Shown: positions 10,651-18,774, counted from the first letter of the stretch. The stretch is DNA of 64,000 bases from Actinomadura fibrosa (GCF_900659615.1 NZ_CAACUY010000012.1:1-64000); one strand, 5' to 3'. The notes: generated by a model from the letters alone, not told the origin. Numbers and translations: made by a program.

Positions 10651-11020
10651 CGCCCTGGCTGCACCGCGCCTTGGGCCACCTCGCGGAGCCACGCGCGGCG
10701 GATCACGCCCGCGGAGGTACGCGCACCGGATTATGTCCGCCGGACGACGTTCGCCGGGCCGTGCTGGCTGCACCGCGCGCGTGGGATTGCGCCTGTTGAG
10801 CCACACGGCTGATGGCGTCCGCCGGAATGACGTGCGCCGGGGCGCGGGGCTGCACCGCGCGTGGGGCACGTCTGTCGAGCCATGTGCGCCGGACGGTCCG
10901 CCGAGCTACGCGCGTGGAATCACGGGTGCCGAAGCACGTTCGTCGAATTACCGGCGGCGAATCACGCGTAGAGCATCGTGCGCGGGGTTCGCGCTGCTGA
11001 GGGGGTGAACTGCGTCCGGC

Positions 11021-11056
11021 CGGCTCGTGTGACGTTGGTGGGCGTCACTTGAGCCG
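11021..11056 (-). terminator. Terminator downstream of the Gln-rich protein gene
   Basis: A two-part stem, CGGCTC/GAGCCG outside and GTGACG/CGTCAC inside with small symmetric internal bulges, closes an 8-base loop. It begins 50 bases after the stop of the gene ending at 11106 and separates it from the repeat array. Confidence 0.6.
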
Positions 11057-11105
11057 ACCGGCTGGTGTTTTGAGTGGAGCGCGTTCGGTCGGGTTTGTGT
11101 TGGGG

Positions 11106-12845
11106 CTAGATCACGAAGGCTAGGACCAGGACGACGAGGATCACCACGATCGCGACGGCGCCGATGATGAGCAGGGTCGTGTTCTTGCCGCCCTTGGCCT
11201 TCTCGGCGCCGCCCCCGTACTGCGTGGGCTGGCCGTACTGTCCCGGCTGGCCGAACTGGCCCTGCTGCTGACCGAACTGGCCGTGCTGGCCGTACTGCTG
11301 CTGGTCGCCGGGCTGGCCGAACTGCTGGCCGCCCTGCTGCTCAGACTGGCCGTACTGCTGGGCGCCCTGCTGTTCCTGCTGGCCGTACTGCTGCTGGCCG
11401 TAGCCCTGCTGCTGACCCTGCTGGCCGAACTGGCCCTGCTGGCCGTATTGCTGCTGCTCGCCGGGCTGGCCGTACTGCTGCTGCCCGTAGTTCTGCTGGC
11501 CGTACTGCTGCTCGGGCTGGCCGAACTGCTGGCCGCCCTGCTGCTGGGCGCCCTGCTGGCCCCACTGCTGCTGGCCGATGTCGAGCCGGGTGTGCTCGGC
11601 CATCCCGGACGACTCGCCCGGACGGCCCTGCGTGGACGGGTCGAACGCCTGCGTCGACTGGTTGTCCTCGGCGGCGCCGCCTCCGGACGGGCCGCCCGAC
11701 GGGGCGCCGAAGGGCTGGGGCTCGTCCGCGGCGGGCGCGGCGGGCGGGCCGAAGCCGGACTCGGGCGGCGGCACCATCATGGTGCGCTCGTGGTCGGCCT
11801 GGCCGCCGCCCTGCTGGCCGGGCTCCTGCGACGACCACGGCTCGGGCGTGGACGGCGGTGTCGGCGCCTGCCACGGCTCGGCGGGGGCCTCGTGCTTGCG
11901 CTCGGGCCCGGTCGCGACCGGGATGTCGGTGCCCGGCGACCAGTGCAGCGTCGCCTGGTCGTCGATCGGGGGCCGCTGCGGCGTCTCCTGCTGGGGCGTG
12001 CCCGCGCCGGGTCCGGGGACGATCAGCGTCCGGTCGCCGGTGACGTCCTGCGGCTGCTCGGGCTGCGGCGGCGTCTGGTCGGCGGGCGCTCCGCCCTCGG
12101 GCGTCCGCGGCTCGGAGGGCGGCGGGAAGGCGCCCTGGGCGCCGAACGGCGGCGGTCCGAACTGCTCCTGCGGCGCGCCGTGCATGGGCTGCTGCGGGTA
12201 GCCCGACTGCTGGGGCTGCTGCCCGAACTGCTGCTGCTCCTGCTGCCCGTACCCCGGCTGCTGCTCGGACGGGCCGAATCCCTGCTGCTGTCCGCCGGGC
12301 TGCTGCTCGGGTGATCCGTAGCCCTGCGGGGGCTGCTGGCCGTACTGCTGCTGCTCGCCGGGCTGGCCGTACTGCTGCTGCCCGTACTGCGGCTGGCCGT
12401 ACCGCTGCTGCTCGTGCGGCGGCGTGAACCCGCCGGGCCCGGGCGGCGCGCCGTAGGGCGCCTGCTGCGCGGGCGGCTCGTAGAGCTGCTCCGGCGGCAC
12501 GCCGAAAGGCTGCTGCGGAGGCGCCGGCGGCTGCTCACCGTACGGCTGCTGGACGGGCTGCTCCACCATCGTCGGGGGCGCGGGAGGCGGCGCGGGCCGC
12601 TCCTGGGGCTCCTGCGGGGGCTGCTGCCCATACTGCTGCCCCGGCTGGCCGGGCTGCTGCGGCTGGCCCGGCTGCTGCGGGGCCGGGGGCTGCGCGCCCG
12701 CCGTCCCGCCGAGCTGCGGAGCACCGAAGACCACGGTGCGGTCCCCCATCGGACGGGCGGGAGGCTGCTCCTCCTGGGGCTTCTCACGCCCCTCGTCGTC
12801 CGGCAACGGCCACTGCGGTCCCTGCGTGCCGTCATTCTCGGTCAT
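11106..12845 (-). CDS. Tail-anchored Gln/Gly/Pro-rich low-complexity protein
   Basis: The 579-residue protein has no recognised enzymatic domain. The first part (about 1-130) is Pro/Glu-rich; two long stretches (about 130-220 and 415-545) are built from QQ-YGQ-P/GEQQ-type repeats with periodic Tyr, similar in composition to prion-like domains. The C-terminus is a basic KAKGGKN followed by about 22 hydrophobic residues ending at the last residue, a tail anchor facing the cytoplasm. Between the repeats are six short motifs of acidic/Gln-x-Thr-hydrophobic type: GDRTVVFG (about 34), GDRTLIVPG (about 265), DQATLHWSPG, HERTMMVPPP (about 350), NQSTQAFDPS, EHTRLDIG. Such Thr sites resemble FHA-bound phospho-Thr sites; that is inference. 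The ATG is supported by GAAGGAG. Monocistronic by context. Confidence 0.85.
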   Translation of the reverse strand: MTENDGTQGPQWPLPDDEGREKPQEEQPPARPMGDRTVVFGAPQLGGTAGAQPPAPQQPGQPQQPGQPGQQYGQQPPQEPQERPAPPPAPPTMVEQPVQQPYGEQPPAPPQQPFGVPPEQLYEPPAQQAPYGAPPGPGGFTPPHEQQRYGQPQYGQQQYGQPGEQQQYGQQPPQGYGSPEQQPGGQQQGFGPSEQQPGYGQQEQQQFGQQPQQSGYPQQPMHGAPQEQFGPPPFGAQGAFPPPSEPRTPEGGAPADQTPPQPEQPQDVTGDRTLIVPGPGAGTPQQETPQRPPIDDQATLHWSPGTDIPVATGPERKHEAPAEPWQAPTPPSTPEPWSSQEPGQQGGGQADHERTMMVPPPESGFGPPAAPAADEPQPFGAPSGGPSGGGAAEDNQSTQAFDPSTQGRPGESSGMAEHTRLDIGQQQWGQQGAQQQGGQQFGQPEQQYGQQNYGQQQYGQPGEQQQYGQQGQFGQQGQQQGYGQQQYGQQEQQGAQQYGQSEQQGGQQFGQPGDQQQYGQHGQFGQQQGQFGQPGQYGQPTQYGGGAEKAKGGKNTTLLIIGAVAIVVILVVLVLAFVI

Positions 12846-13041
12846 CGTCGGGCTCCTTCAGCGCCGTCGTCCCGGGGCTCCCCAGCACCCGGCAGCCCGG
12901 AGACGCGCGGCGCGTAACGCGGCCTCCGAACCTTGTCACCGATGTCCCCGCGTGGCGGTCTCGCCATGCGTGGGCGTTCTCGTCCCCAGCCTGCCCCGAT
13001 AGCCGGTGGTATCGCAAATCACCACCCTTGTAGACGTCGAA

Positions 13042-13070
13042 CGCCCTCGGGCCGTTCCGGTCCGAGGGCG
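13042..13070 (-). terminator. Terminator after the aldo/keto reductase gene
   Basis: Perfect 9-bp stem CGCCCTCGG/CCGAGGGCG with an 11-base loop, located 19 bases after the stop codon of the gene ending at 13089. Confidence 0.65.
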
Positions 13071-13088
13071 CCGATCTGCCGAGGTATG

Positions 13089-14069
13089 TCAGGAATGCCC
13101 GGAGACCGGATGCGGCCGGTACGGCGCCTCCAGCCGCTCGACCTCCTTGTCGTCCAGCGTGAGGTCCGCGGCGGCGATCGCGTCCTCGATGTGGGGGAGT
13201 TTCGTCGCGCCCACAATCGGCGCCGTCACCCCGGGCTTCCCGAGCAGCCACGCCAGGGCGACCTGTGCCGGGGCCACGCCGCGCTCCGCGGCGACCTCGC
13301 GCACGGCGTCCACCACGTCGAAGTCGGACTCCTCGTAGAGCGCGTCGGCGTACGCGTCGCTGCCGGCCCGGACGGTGTTGCGTTCGCCACCCCGCTCGCG
13401 GTTGCCCGCGAGCAGCCCGCGCGCCAGCGGACTCCACGGGATGCAGCCCACGCCCTGGTCGAGGCAGAGCGGGATCATCTCCCGCTCCTCCTCCCGGTAG
13501 ACAAGGTTGTAGTGGTTCTGCATCGTCACGAACTTCGTCCAGCCGTTCACCTCGGCCACGTGCTGGGCCTTGGCGAACTGCCACGCGAACATGCTGGACG
13601 CCCCGATGTAGCGGGCCTTACCCGCCTTCACCACATCGTGCAGGGCCTCCATGGTCTCCTCGATGGGCGTGTCGTAGTCCCACCGGTGGATCTGGTACAG
13701 GTCCACGTGATCGGTGTCGAGCCGTCGCAGGGACGCGTCGATGCCCGCCATGATGTGCTTGCGCGACAGGCCCCCGTCATTCGGTCCGGGCCCCATGGGG
13801 AAGAACACCTTGGTCGCCAGGACGTAGTCGTCCCGCCGCTCGAAGAACCGCTTCAGCAGCCGTCCGGTGATCTCCTCGCTCACGCCCGTCGAGTACATGT
13901 CGGCGGTGTCGAAGAACGTCACTCCGGCCTCGACGGCCCGCCGGACGATCGGCTCTCCCGTTTCCTCGTCGAGGAACCACTCCCGGTCAGCCGGATCGCC
14001 ATAGCTCATCATGCCGAGGCAGATCCGCGAGACCTTCGTCCCCGTCGTCCCGAGCCGCACCTGTTCCAT
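13089..14069 (-). CDS. Aldo/keto reductase
   Basis: A 326-residue NADPH-dependent oxidoreductase of the TIM-barrel AKR superfamily, reducing aldehydes or ketones; the substrate is unknown. The catalytic tetrad is visible: Asp and Tyr in FFDTADMYSTG (about 56-66), Lys in LATKV, His in LYQIHRWD. The C-terminal cofactor region (PIVGATKLPHIEDAI) is present. Start MEQVRLGTTGTKVSRI at 14069 is preferred because AGAAGGAGG lies seven bases upstream. It is divergent from an Lrp/AsnC regulator gene 112 bp away, which may control it. Confidence 0.93.
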   Translation of the reverse strand: MEQVRLGTTGTKVSRICLGMMSYGDPADREWFLDEETGEPIVRRAVEAGVTFFDTADMYSTGVSEEITGRLLKRFFERRDDYVLATKVFFPMGPGPNDGGLSRKHIMAGIDASLRRLDTDHVDLYQIHRWDYDTPIEETMEALHDVVKAGKARYIGASSMFAWQFAKAQHVAEVNGWTKFVTMQNHYNLVYREEEREMIPLCLDQGVGCIPWSPLARGLLAGNRERGGERNTVRAGSDAYADALYEESDFDVVDAVREVAAERGVAPAQVALAWLLGKPGVTAPIVGATKLPHIEDAIAAADLTLDDKEVERLEAPYRPHPVSGHS

Positions 14070-14181
14070 ATCGAGCCTCCTTCTCATCCGCACACCACCG
14101 TGCACCCCGGCCCCGCGGAGCCTTCACCCGGCCCCCGGAATCCGCGTGGTCGAATCTTCGGCCGGTCCGTACCGTGAGGGA

Positions 14182-14664
14182 ATGGCGAACCGAAGGGGCA
14201 GACCGGGCCGCGCCTACGAACCCAAGCCGCTCGACGACGTCGACCGACGCATCCTCGGCGAACTCCAGCGGGACGCCCGCGTGACGCTCGCCGAGCTGGG
14301 ACGCCGCGTCGCCCTGTCCGCACCCGCCGTGGCCGAACGCGTCCAGCGCCTGGAGGACACCGGCGTCATCACCGGCTACCGCGCCGAGGTGGACCCCGCG
14401 GCGCTCGGCTTCCCGATCACGGTCATGGTCCGGGTCAGCCCCAACCCGCGCGAGCTGAGCCGCATCCCGAAGATCGCCGACGAGGTCCCGCAGATCGTCG
14501 AGTGCCATCGCATGACCGGAGACGACTGCTTCTACTTCATCGCCCGCCTCCGCACCGTGGACGAGCTCGAACCCATCCTCGACCGCTTCACCCCCTACGC
14601 CCGGACGACGACGTCCCTCCTCCAGTCGTCCCCCGTGCCCCGCCGCCCCCTGCCCCTTGATTGA
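14182..14664 (+). CDS. Lrp/AsnC-family transcriptional regulator
   Basis: The 160-residue protein has an N-terminal winged HTH (DDVDRRILGELQRDARVTLAELGRRVALSAPAVAERVQRLE, about residues 18-58, given here in pieces of the motif) and a C-terminal RAM/ligand domain (ITVMVRVSPNPREL ... VECHRMTGDDCFYF). This family senses amino acids and forms octamers. The ATG at 14182 follows GTGAGGGA. It is divergent from the aldo/keto reductase and is probably its regulator; no operator was identified. It converges with the methyltransferase gene, 12 bases away. Confidence 0.93.
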   Translation: MANRRGRPGRAYEPKPLDDVDRRILGELQRDARVTLAELGRRVALSAPAVAERVQRLEDTGVITGYRAEVDPAALGFPITVMVRVSPNPRELSRIPKIADEVPQIVECHRMTGDDCFYFIARLRTVDELEPILDRFTPYARTTTSLLQSSPVPRRPLPLD

Positions 14665-14676
14665 CGTCGTCGCGGC

Positions 14677-15759
14677 TCAGAGCTCGTTGCCGGGGTCGTC
14701 CAGCCAGACCTTCTGCCTTTGAGGGGTGACGGTCAGCCCGAAGCGGGAGATGTCAGGCCGTCCCAGTCCGACCCAGCGGAAGTAGGCGGCTTGGACCTCG
14801 TCCCATAGAGAACGGTCCCCGCCCTGCTCCACGTCGTAGGCCTGGCGCCCGGGGGCGTAGTCGACCGATGCCCACGGCCCTCCCGGCCCCTCCGAGGCGA
14901 GCACCCACAACGTCACCTCGCCGGTCGGCTCGGTGTCGTCGAAGAACGCGGAGACCACGCCTGGAACGAGCGCGGCGATCACGAGGTCGGAGCTGATGGG
15001 GGCGTAGCGGATCACGCGCGGATCGAATCCGGTTTCGGACGCTCTGGTCGGCGCACCTGCTGCGGCCCATGCGCTCGGCCTCGACCTGGCTGGACGGTGG
15101 GCGCGCAACATCATGTAGTCGGCGGCTCCGGAGAATGCCCCCAGAGCCGTTCCATCCGGCAGGACCTCAAGCCGGAGGATCGTCCCGCAGCCGAAGCCGG
15201 GTGAGTAGGGAAGCACGATCACGCCTCCCGGGCGCGTCTGCTCGATCCACGGATAGGGGACGTACGGAGCGGCGCACATCACATGTACCCGGTCGTAGGG
15301 TGCGCCCTGCGGCCAGCCGCCCTCCCCGTCACCGACAACGAGCCGGGGACGGAACCCGGCCGCCTCCAGCCGCCGCGCCGCCTCGGCCGCGATCCCCGGA
15401 TCGACCTCGATCGAGGTCACCTCGACGCCCGGCAGTGACGACAGCACAGCGGCGGTCCAGCCGGAACCGGTGCCGATCTCCAGCACACGGTCATGCGGCA
15501 GCGGATCCAGCCGATCGAGGAACTCGGCGACCATGGTGGGCATCGACAGAGACGAGGTGGGCAACCCTTCGCCTTCGGCCTCGCCGTCCTCGAACTGGAT
15601 GACCACGGGCTGGTCCAGCTCGACGACCTCTTCCCACCGGCCAGGGTCGGCCTCGCGGTCGACACAGGCCCAGGGCCCCGGACCAAGGTCGGCCCACACC
15701 ACTGAGGGCGCGAAAAGCCTCCGCGGAACCCTCCGGAAGACCTCGCGCCACTCAGTCAA
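14677..15759 (-). CDS. PCMT-like (protein L-isoaspartate O-methyltransferase family) methyltransferase
   Basis: The 360-residue protein has an N-terminal region (1-80), a SAM-binding PCMT domain with LEIGTGSGWTAAVLS (motif I, about 92-106) and VTSIEVDPGIA (post I), then an extra C-terminal domain of about 150 residues not found in the classic repair enzyme of roughly 220 residues. Long PCMT-like proteins of this type occur in actinomycetes, often with graspetide/lanthipeptide precursor genes, where they methylate Asp; no precursor or ATP-grasp gene is visible here, so the substrate is unknown. The start is a TTG chosen because GAGGAGGAAG lies directly upstream. The gene stands alone between convergent and divergent neighbours. 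Confidence 0.88.
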   Translation of the reverse strand: MTEWREVFRRVPRRLFAPSVVWADLGPGPWACVDREADPGRWEEVVELDQPVVIQFEDGEAEGEGLPTSSLSMPTMVAEFLDRLDPLPHDRVLEIGTGSGWTAAVLSSLPGVEVTSIEVDPGIAAEAARRLEAAGFRPRLVVGDGEGGWPQGAPYDRVHVMCAAPYVPYPWIEQTRPGGVIVLPYSPGFGCGTILRLEVLPDGTALGAFSGAADYMMLRAHRPARSRPSAWAAAGAPTRASETGFDPRVIRYAPISSDLVIAALVPGVVSAFFDDTEPTGEVTLWVLASEGPGGPWASVDYAPGRQAYDVEQGGDRSLWDEVQAAYFRWVGLGRPDISRFGLTVTPQRQKVWLDDPGNEL

Positions 15760-15947
15760 GGCTTCCTCCTCGTTCGCGTTCCCTGGGCGCCGTCACTCTT
15801 GCCCACTGTGCCGATGCAGGCAGCCTCCGCACATGTCTCTCAGGAGGGTCTACTCGACCGTGTCGGGGAGGCCATGGAGCACGCCTTCGCGCGGATTTGT
15901 CCGCCGGTGACAAGACGTCGGCGACCATGCCAGTGAAGACTGGCATC

Positions 15948-17042
15948 ATGAAGCGACGCAGTCTCACGGGCACCGTTCTTCTCGTCTCGGCACTCTCCCT
16001 GACGCCGCAGGCGCACGCGGACACGACCTGGCATTCGGTCGCCTCGCCGTTCGTCCCCGGCGGAACGCTGTCGGACGTGGCCGCCGTATCGTCCACGGAC
16101 GCGTGGGTCGTCGGCACCTACTACCACGTAGGCTCAACGGTTTTCGACTACCCGCTTCCGGTCATGCAGCGCTGGACGGGCTCCGGCTGGCGCGGCTACA
16201 CCCTCCCCAACGGGCTCAATCAAGCCTCTCTGGACGCGGTCGCGGCGACCTCCGCCAACGACGCCTGGGCCACAGGGCGCTACTCCGACGCCAACGGCCT
16301 CTCCCACAACTGGATCCTGCGCTGGAACGGCACATCCTGGACGTCAGTGCCCATCCCGGGCAGCAGCGACGCGTCCGCCGGCACGTCCTCGGTGGACGCC
16401 CGTCCCGGCGAAGTGTGGGTCTCCTACTCGCTCGGCTTCGTGTACCGCCTGAGCAACGGCACGTGGACGAGCACCTACCCGACCGACCCCGATCACGAGT
16501 TCCGCATAGCCCGGGTCCGGACCAGCCCGTCCGGCGCGACGTGGATCGCGGGCACCCACGGCCACTGGGAACCGTCCGGCTGGACCTACTACCCCAACGC
16601 CGCCCAGTGGAACGGCACGACCTGGGTCGAACGCCCGGTCACCGCCTGGCCCGACACGGCCGAGACCCTGGACATCCTTCCCCTAGGGCCGGAGAGCGTC
16701 TGGGCCGTCGGCCAGTCCGGCCCGTCCCGGACACCCCTGCTCGCCCACTGGGACGGCTCGACCTGGCACAACACCGCCGTCCCCACTGGCGTAGCGACCC
16801 TCTCGGCCCTGGCGCCCGACGGCCAAGGCGGCGCCTACGCCTCAGGCAAGGCCGCCGACACCGAAGGCGCGCCAGCCCTCCTGCACCTGGACGCCGCGGG
16901 CACCTGGACCCGCGTCCAAGTCCCCCAGTCCCCCGGCACCTGGAACGCCGACCTGACGGCCCTCAGCGTCGCCCCGAACGGCTCCGCGCTCTGGGCCACC
17001 GGCACCAGCAAGCTGGGCACCCTGGTCATGACGAACGGCTGA
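15948..17042 (+). CDS. Secreted beta-propeller-like protein of unknown function
   Basis: A 364-residue exported protein. MKRRSLTGTVLLVSALSL followed by PQAHAD is a signal peptide with an AHA-D cleavage site near residue 25. The mature part repeats a pattern of the type (D/S)-A-W-x-(V/T)-G plus W-x-G-(S/T)-x-W about every 50 residues (DAWVVGTYY, DAWATGRY, TWIAGTH, SVWAVGQ, LWATGT), as in bacterial WD40/Kelch-like propellers. No catalytic residues were recognised. Two earlier in-frame starts (15897 TTG, 15927 ATG) exist; 15948 is preferred because it puts the signal peptide at the N-terminus, although its ribosome site is weak. Confidence 0.8.
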   Translation: MKRRSLTGTVLLVSALSLTPQAHADTTWHSVASPFVPGGTLSDVAAVSSTDAWVVGTYYHVGSTVFDYPLPVMQRWTGSGWRGYTLPNGLNQASLDAVAATSANDAWATGRYSDANGLSHNWILRWNGTSWTSVPIPGSSDASAGTSSVDARPGEVWVSYSLGFVYRLSNGTWTSTYPTDPDHEFRIARVRTSPSGATWIAGTHGHWEPSGWTYYPNAAQWNGTTWVERPVTAWPDTAETLDILPLGPESVWAVGQSGPSRTPLLAHWDGSTWHNTAVPTGVATLSALAPDGQGGAYASGKAADTEGAPALLHLDAAGTWTRVQVPQSPGTWNADLTALSVAPNGSALWATGTSKLGTLVMTNG

Positions 17043-17058
17043 CCAGGACATCGATCGG

Positions 17059-17388
17059 CTACAGCCCCTTCAGGACCTCAGCGAACCGACGAAACTCCCC
17101 GCGACTCACAAGCAGCGCAGGCCCCTGCGGATCCTTACTGTCCCGAACCGCCACCGCGTCCGAAACCGAAGCCACCTCAACACAGTCACCACCATTGGCA
17201 GTGGTGTAACTCGATTTGCGCCACTCAGCCCCGGACACGGAAGCCACCTCAACGCAGTCCCCGCCGTTGTTGGTGCTACGGCTGCTCTTACGCCAGACAA
17301 TGCCGGGCACGGGAGCCACCTCGACGCAGTGACCGCCGTTGTTCGTGCTGCGACCGCTCTTACGCCACGCGAGACTGTTCAGGTCCAT
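17059..17388 (-). CDS. DUF397 protein with three tandem N-terminal motifs
   Basis: A 109-residue small protein of the DUF397 family, which in streptomycetes is paired with XRE/DUF5753 regulators (WhiJ, AbaA and Scr-type clusters). A usual DUF397 protein has one WRKSS-(Y/S)-S-x-x-x-G-x-C-VEVA motif and about 60-70 residues. Here the motif occurs three times at an exact 24-residue period: Trp 8, 32, 56 and Cys 21, 45, 69. The single conserved C-terminal half (VRDSKDPQGPALLVSRGEF) follows. Its ATG lies 10 bases inside the end of the XRE gene, so it is translationally coupled. In Scr-type systems the DUF397 protein acts as the toxic partner; whether that holds here is unknown. Confidence 0.92.
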   Translation of the reverse strand: MDLNSLAWRKSGRSTNNGGHCVEVAPVPGIVWRKSSRSTNNGGDCVEVASVSGAEWRKSSYTTANGGDCVEVASVSDAVAVRDSKDPQGPALLVSRGEFRRFAEVLKGL

Positions 17389-18191
17389 CGTTCTCGTACC
17401 ACCTTACGAATCACCTCGAGCGACTGATCCACAGGTAGGGCCAGCGACCGGACCGCGATCAGTGTCCTGTCGATGGTCGCGATGTCGTCCGGATCGCTGA
17501 TGGTCATGCCGCGCGCGGCCATGTCCGCATAGGCGATCTCGGTTCTGTCGGCCAGGGTAGCGATGTTGAAAGCGCCGCTGTTGCCGAGGTGCTCGCCCCT
17601 GCTAGGCACCACCTGGACGGTCGCGATGCCTTGTTCTCCCACATGGATCACATGCTCCAACTGCTCGCGCATGACGTCGGCGTCCCCGGTCAACCGGTAC
17701 AAGGACACCTCGTCCTGCAGTACGGAGAAGTTCGGAGGAGGCGGGCTCTCCCTGACCAGGACGGCCTGGCGGTTGAGCCGGGCCTCGACGGCGTCCTTCG
17801 CCTTGAGAATGGCGGTCGCGTAGGCGGGCGTTTGGAGGAGCCCGTGGATAAGGAGCGGCTGGTACGACTGCAGCATGACGGCCTCCGGCTCGACCGTGTG
17901 CCAGTCGAACCAGGTGGGGAAGGTCGCGTCCATGACCAGATCGTCGTACAGGCTGAGGAACTCGCCATTCGCGTCTAGCGCGTGATCCATCGTGGCTGCG
18001 AACTCGCGAGTGCAGCGGGTACGCCCGTTCTCGACAGCCCCGATGTACTGCGGCTTGACGCCTTGTCCTCCATTGGCCCGGCGGCCCAGAGCCTCCTGGC
18101 TCAGCCCCTTGGCTTCTCTGAACCGACGGAATCTGCGGCCGAAGGCGAGCAGCGTGGGCGAGACCGTCCCGCGCCTCCGCTGTGGAGCCAT
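17379..18191 (-). CDS. XRE-family HTH regulator with DUF5753 domain
   Basis: The 270-residue protein has an N-terminal Cro/C1-type HTH (FRRFREAKGLSQEALGRRAN ... QYIGAVENGRTR, about 20-60) and a DUF5753 ligand/effector domain (about 90-265; FDWHTVEPEAVMLQSYQPLLIHGLLQTPAYA). These are the WhiJ/AbaA-like regulators abundant in actinomycetes, where they partner with a DUF397 protein. It overlaps the downstream DUF397 gene by 10 bases and is divergent from the HATPase gene, completing the typical three-gene set. A direct repeat TTACAC-N7-TTACAC at 18282-18300 in the divergent promoter region could be its binding site. Confidence 0.93.
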   Translation of the reverse strand: MAPQRRRGTVSPTLLAFGRRFRRFREAKGLSQEALGRRANGGQGVKPQYIGAVENGRTRCTREFAATMDHALDANGEFLSLYDDLVMDATFPTWFDWHTVEPEAVMLQSYQPLLIHGLLQTPAYATAILKAKDAVEARLNRQAVLVRESPPPPNFSVLQDEVSLYRLTGDADVMREQLEHVIHVGEQGIATVQVVPSRGEHLGNSGAFNIATLADRTEIAYADMAARGMTISDPDDIATIDRTLIAVRSLALPVDQSLEVIRKVVRERWT

Positions 18192-18281
18192 ACCCTCATC
18201 CTCCCTCGCGAGCCGGACTCAACCAACACCAAAGCGGTCGGGAGCGCGCCCTGCCAGTTGCCTCACGAAGCGCGAGCTTGG

Positions 18282-18300
18282 TTACACACGGTACTTACAC
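18282..18300 (+). promoter_or_regulatory. Direct repeat in the XRE/HATPase divergent promoter region
   Basis: TTACAC occurs at 18282-18287 and 18295-18300 (period 13), each followed by a GGT within a few bases. It lies in the 155-bp gap between the divergent XRE and HATPase genes and is the only repeated element noticed there. A role as operator is inferred. Confidence 0.35.
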
Positions 18301-18346
18301 GGTGGCTCAATGGCAGCGGAATCCGACAACGACGGGGAGGTCGTCG

Positions 18347-18742
18347 ATGGCTGGTGCTGCGCTTGTGTCTGGGATGCCGGTTCTGGTGCTCGATCCGTCG
18401 GATCGGGCGCCGGGGTTGGCTCGCGGGTTCCTCAGTGAGCGGTTCCGCGCGTGGGGGATCGCCGATGACTACATCGGCCGGCTCGTCATCACCGAGTTGG
18501 TGACGAACGCCGTCAAGCACGGTCGCGGACTGGTCGTCGTCCAGGTGTTCCTGGACGAGCGGGACGGCCTCCCCATGCTCGAAGTGTGGGATCAAGGCGA
18601 GGGCGTGCCCGTCGTCCAGGACTCGGATCTCACGGCCACCTCGGGACGCGGGCTGCTGCTGATGTCGGCGCTCGTCCGCGACTGGGGCACGCGGCCGCTG
18701 CTCGAAGGCGGAAAGATCGTCTGGGCCAAGTGCGACCGGTAG
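18347..18742 (+). CDS. ATP-binding protein, anti-sigma-factor (RsbW/HATPase_c) type
   Basis: The 131-residue protein matches the serine-kinase-like anti-sigma fold: N-box ELVTNAVKHG (about 48-57), G1 box VWDQGEGVP and G2 box SGRGLLLMSALV. In WhiJ/AbaA-type clusters such an ATPase accompanies the XRE and DUF397 genes; in other settings the fold binds a sigma factor or anti-anti-sigma factor, and no such partner is adjacent. The ATG at 18347 follows GGGGAGG at 18334-18340; the open frame further upstream is not conserved-looking. It is divergent from the XRE gene and ends before a hairpin. Confidence 0.9.
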   Translation: MAGAALVSGMPVLVLDPSDRAPGLARGFLSERFRAWGIADDYIGRLVITELVTNAVKHGRGLVVVQVFLDERDGLPMLEVWDQGEGVPVVQDSDLTATSGRGLLLMSALVRDWGTRPLLEGGKIVWAKCDR

Positions 18743-18774
18743 GAACCCGAGGGGCCGACCTCTGGACAGGCCGA

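Larger units (their letters stand above)
9160..10990. repeat. Degenerate tandem array of about 83-bp GC-rich units
   Basis: Units resemble GATGCCCGCCGGAGGACGCC, then CGCCAGGCCACGCTGGCTGC, then ACCGCGCGCCTTGGATCACG, then CCCGCGAAGCCACGCGCGGC. The landmark GCTGGCTGCA (with variants) recurs at about 9521, 9692, 9779, 9862, 10038, 10120, 10232, 10316, 10401, 10483, 10654, 10763 and 10847: spacing 82-88, doubled where a diverged unit intervenes, and about 110 twice where an extra segment of about 29 bases sits. Each unit carries short palindromes, e.g. GGCGGAC-gat-GTCCGCC at 10082-10098 and GCCAcgcTGGC. The indels are not multiples of three and similar peptides appear in different frames, so it does not look coding. 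It lies between the terminator of the gene at 11106 and the rpsL promoter. Confidence 0.85.

Noticed and set aside
9160..10990. CRISPR array
   Set aside because: The whole unit of about 83 bases is repeated with drift; there are no short identical repeats separated by unique spacers and no cas genes.
11283..12314. Leu-rich plus-strand frame opposite the Gln-rich protein
   Set aside because: Complement of CAG/CTG-type repeats; the minus-strand frame has a good ribosome site, a start and a membrane anchor.
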